Program-made: the position numbers and the translations under genes
Notes under the pieces: model-generated
The model's input: the letters and a program-made list of their open reading frames with translations, nothing else
What the model was told of the DNA's origin: nothing
The model's database searches: none
NCBI RefSeq assembly: GCF_006715565.1
Contig: NZ_VFNL01000001.1
Coordinates: forward strand, 434,001 to 498,000
DNA length: 64,000 nt
DNA from: Microbacterium sp. SLBN-154
GTDB taxonomy: Bacteria > Actinomycetota > Actinomycetes > Actinomycetales > Microbacteriaceae
Reading direction: 5' to 3'
Shown: piece by piece, positions 63,921 through 64,000 of the stretch
Position numbering within the stretch: the stretch's first letter is position 1
How the letters are laid out: each line of letters begins with the position of its first letter

Positions 63921-64000
63921 CTACTGCCTTCGTTCCACCCGCGAGCCCGGTGCCCGCGTGGCGTGACCCACGCTAACGAAGGCCGCCGCCCCGCCGGGAG

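Overview
The window comes from a very GC-rich actinobacterial chromosome, most likely Microbacteriaceae and probably Microbacterium or a close relative. This rests on base composition, NucS in place of MutS/MutL logic, an actinobacterial kdpFABCDE layout, and the fact that many genes begin 6-7 nt after a TANNNT -10 box with no leader (leaderless mRNAs). No rRNA, tRNA, CRISPR array or prophage was seen. One IS110-type insertion sequence is present.

Layout. 1-1.5 kb: the end of a LacI-type regulator, then an M20 amidohydrolase. 1.7-13.8 kb is a potassium block: a KimA-like APC transporter, an MFS carrier bracketed by two nearly identical ~63-bp intergenic repeats, then kdpF-A-B-C-D-E. The Kdp operon has a frameshifted mini-ORF before kdpF and a 42-bp repeat (about three copies) read in frame at the start of kdpB. 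13.7-24.4 kb holds membrane proteins (DUF389, DUF6611-like, MarC, TerC, DUF808, small multidrug export) mixed with regulator/target pairs: a LuxR-type regulator divergent from a BBE-type FAD oxidoreductase, ArsR with a two-domain AHSA1 protein, an alpha/beta hydrolase and a TetR regulator.

24.5-29.8 kb: an Atu4866-domain fusion protein, a VOC protein, an IS110 transposase with a long non-coding 5' side (candidate bridge RNA), purL and an SRPBCC protein. 30-35.5 kb is accessory in character: a 44-aa membrane protein, two tandem paralogous unknown proteins sharing a conserved block, a GntR(YtrA)-ABC transporter cassette flanked by copies of an intergenic repeat, and an unknown single-pass protein. 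35.5-47.3 kb is mostly housekeeping: DUF3072, a HerA-like ATPase, chorismate mutase, an AI-2E family exporter, a lactonase-type propeller, purA, Pr6Pr, DUF1254/1214, argG and a penicillin-acylase-family Ntn hydrolase.

47.3-53.6 kb is a complete six-gene Mnh/Mrp Na+/H+ antiporter operon on the minus strand (A-B fusion, C, D, E, F, G), tightly coupled by 4-nt overlaps. 53.6-64 kb: a LacI regulator divergent from a YbjJ-like MFS carrier with an operator between them, nucS, a NarL-type two-component system, a GAP-family protein, a HAD phosphatase, a long coiled-coil membrane protein, an MprF-like DUF2156 protein and a cold-shock protein.

Functionally the window is dominated by monovalent cation handling (KimA-like, Kdp, Mnh) and by small regulator-plus-target modules whose operators can be read directly from palindromes over the start sites. 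No clearly new multi-gene system is proven. The best leads are the frameshifted kdp mini-gene, the repeat captured in kdpB, the IS110 non-coding end, the 30-32 kb paralogue pair and the repeat-bracketed cassettes.
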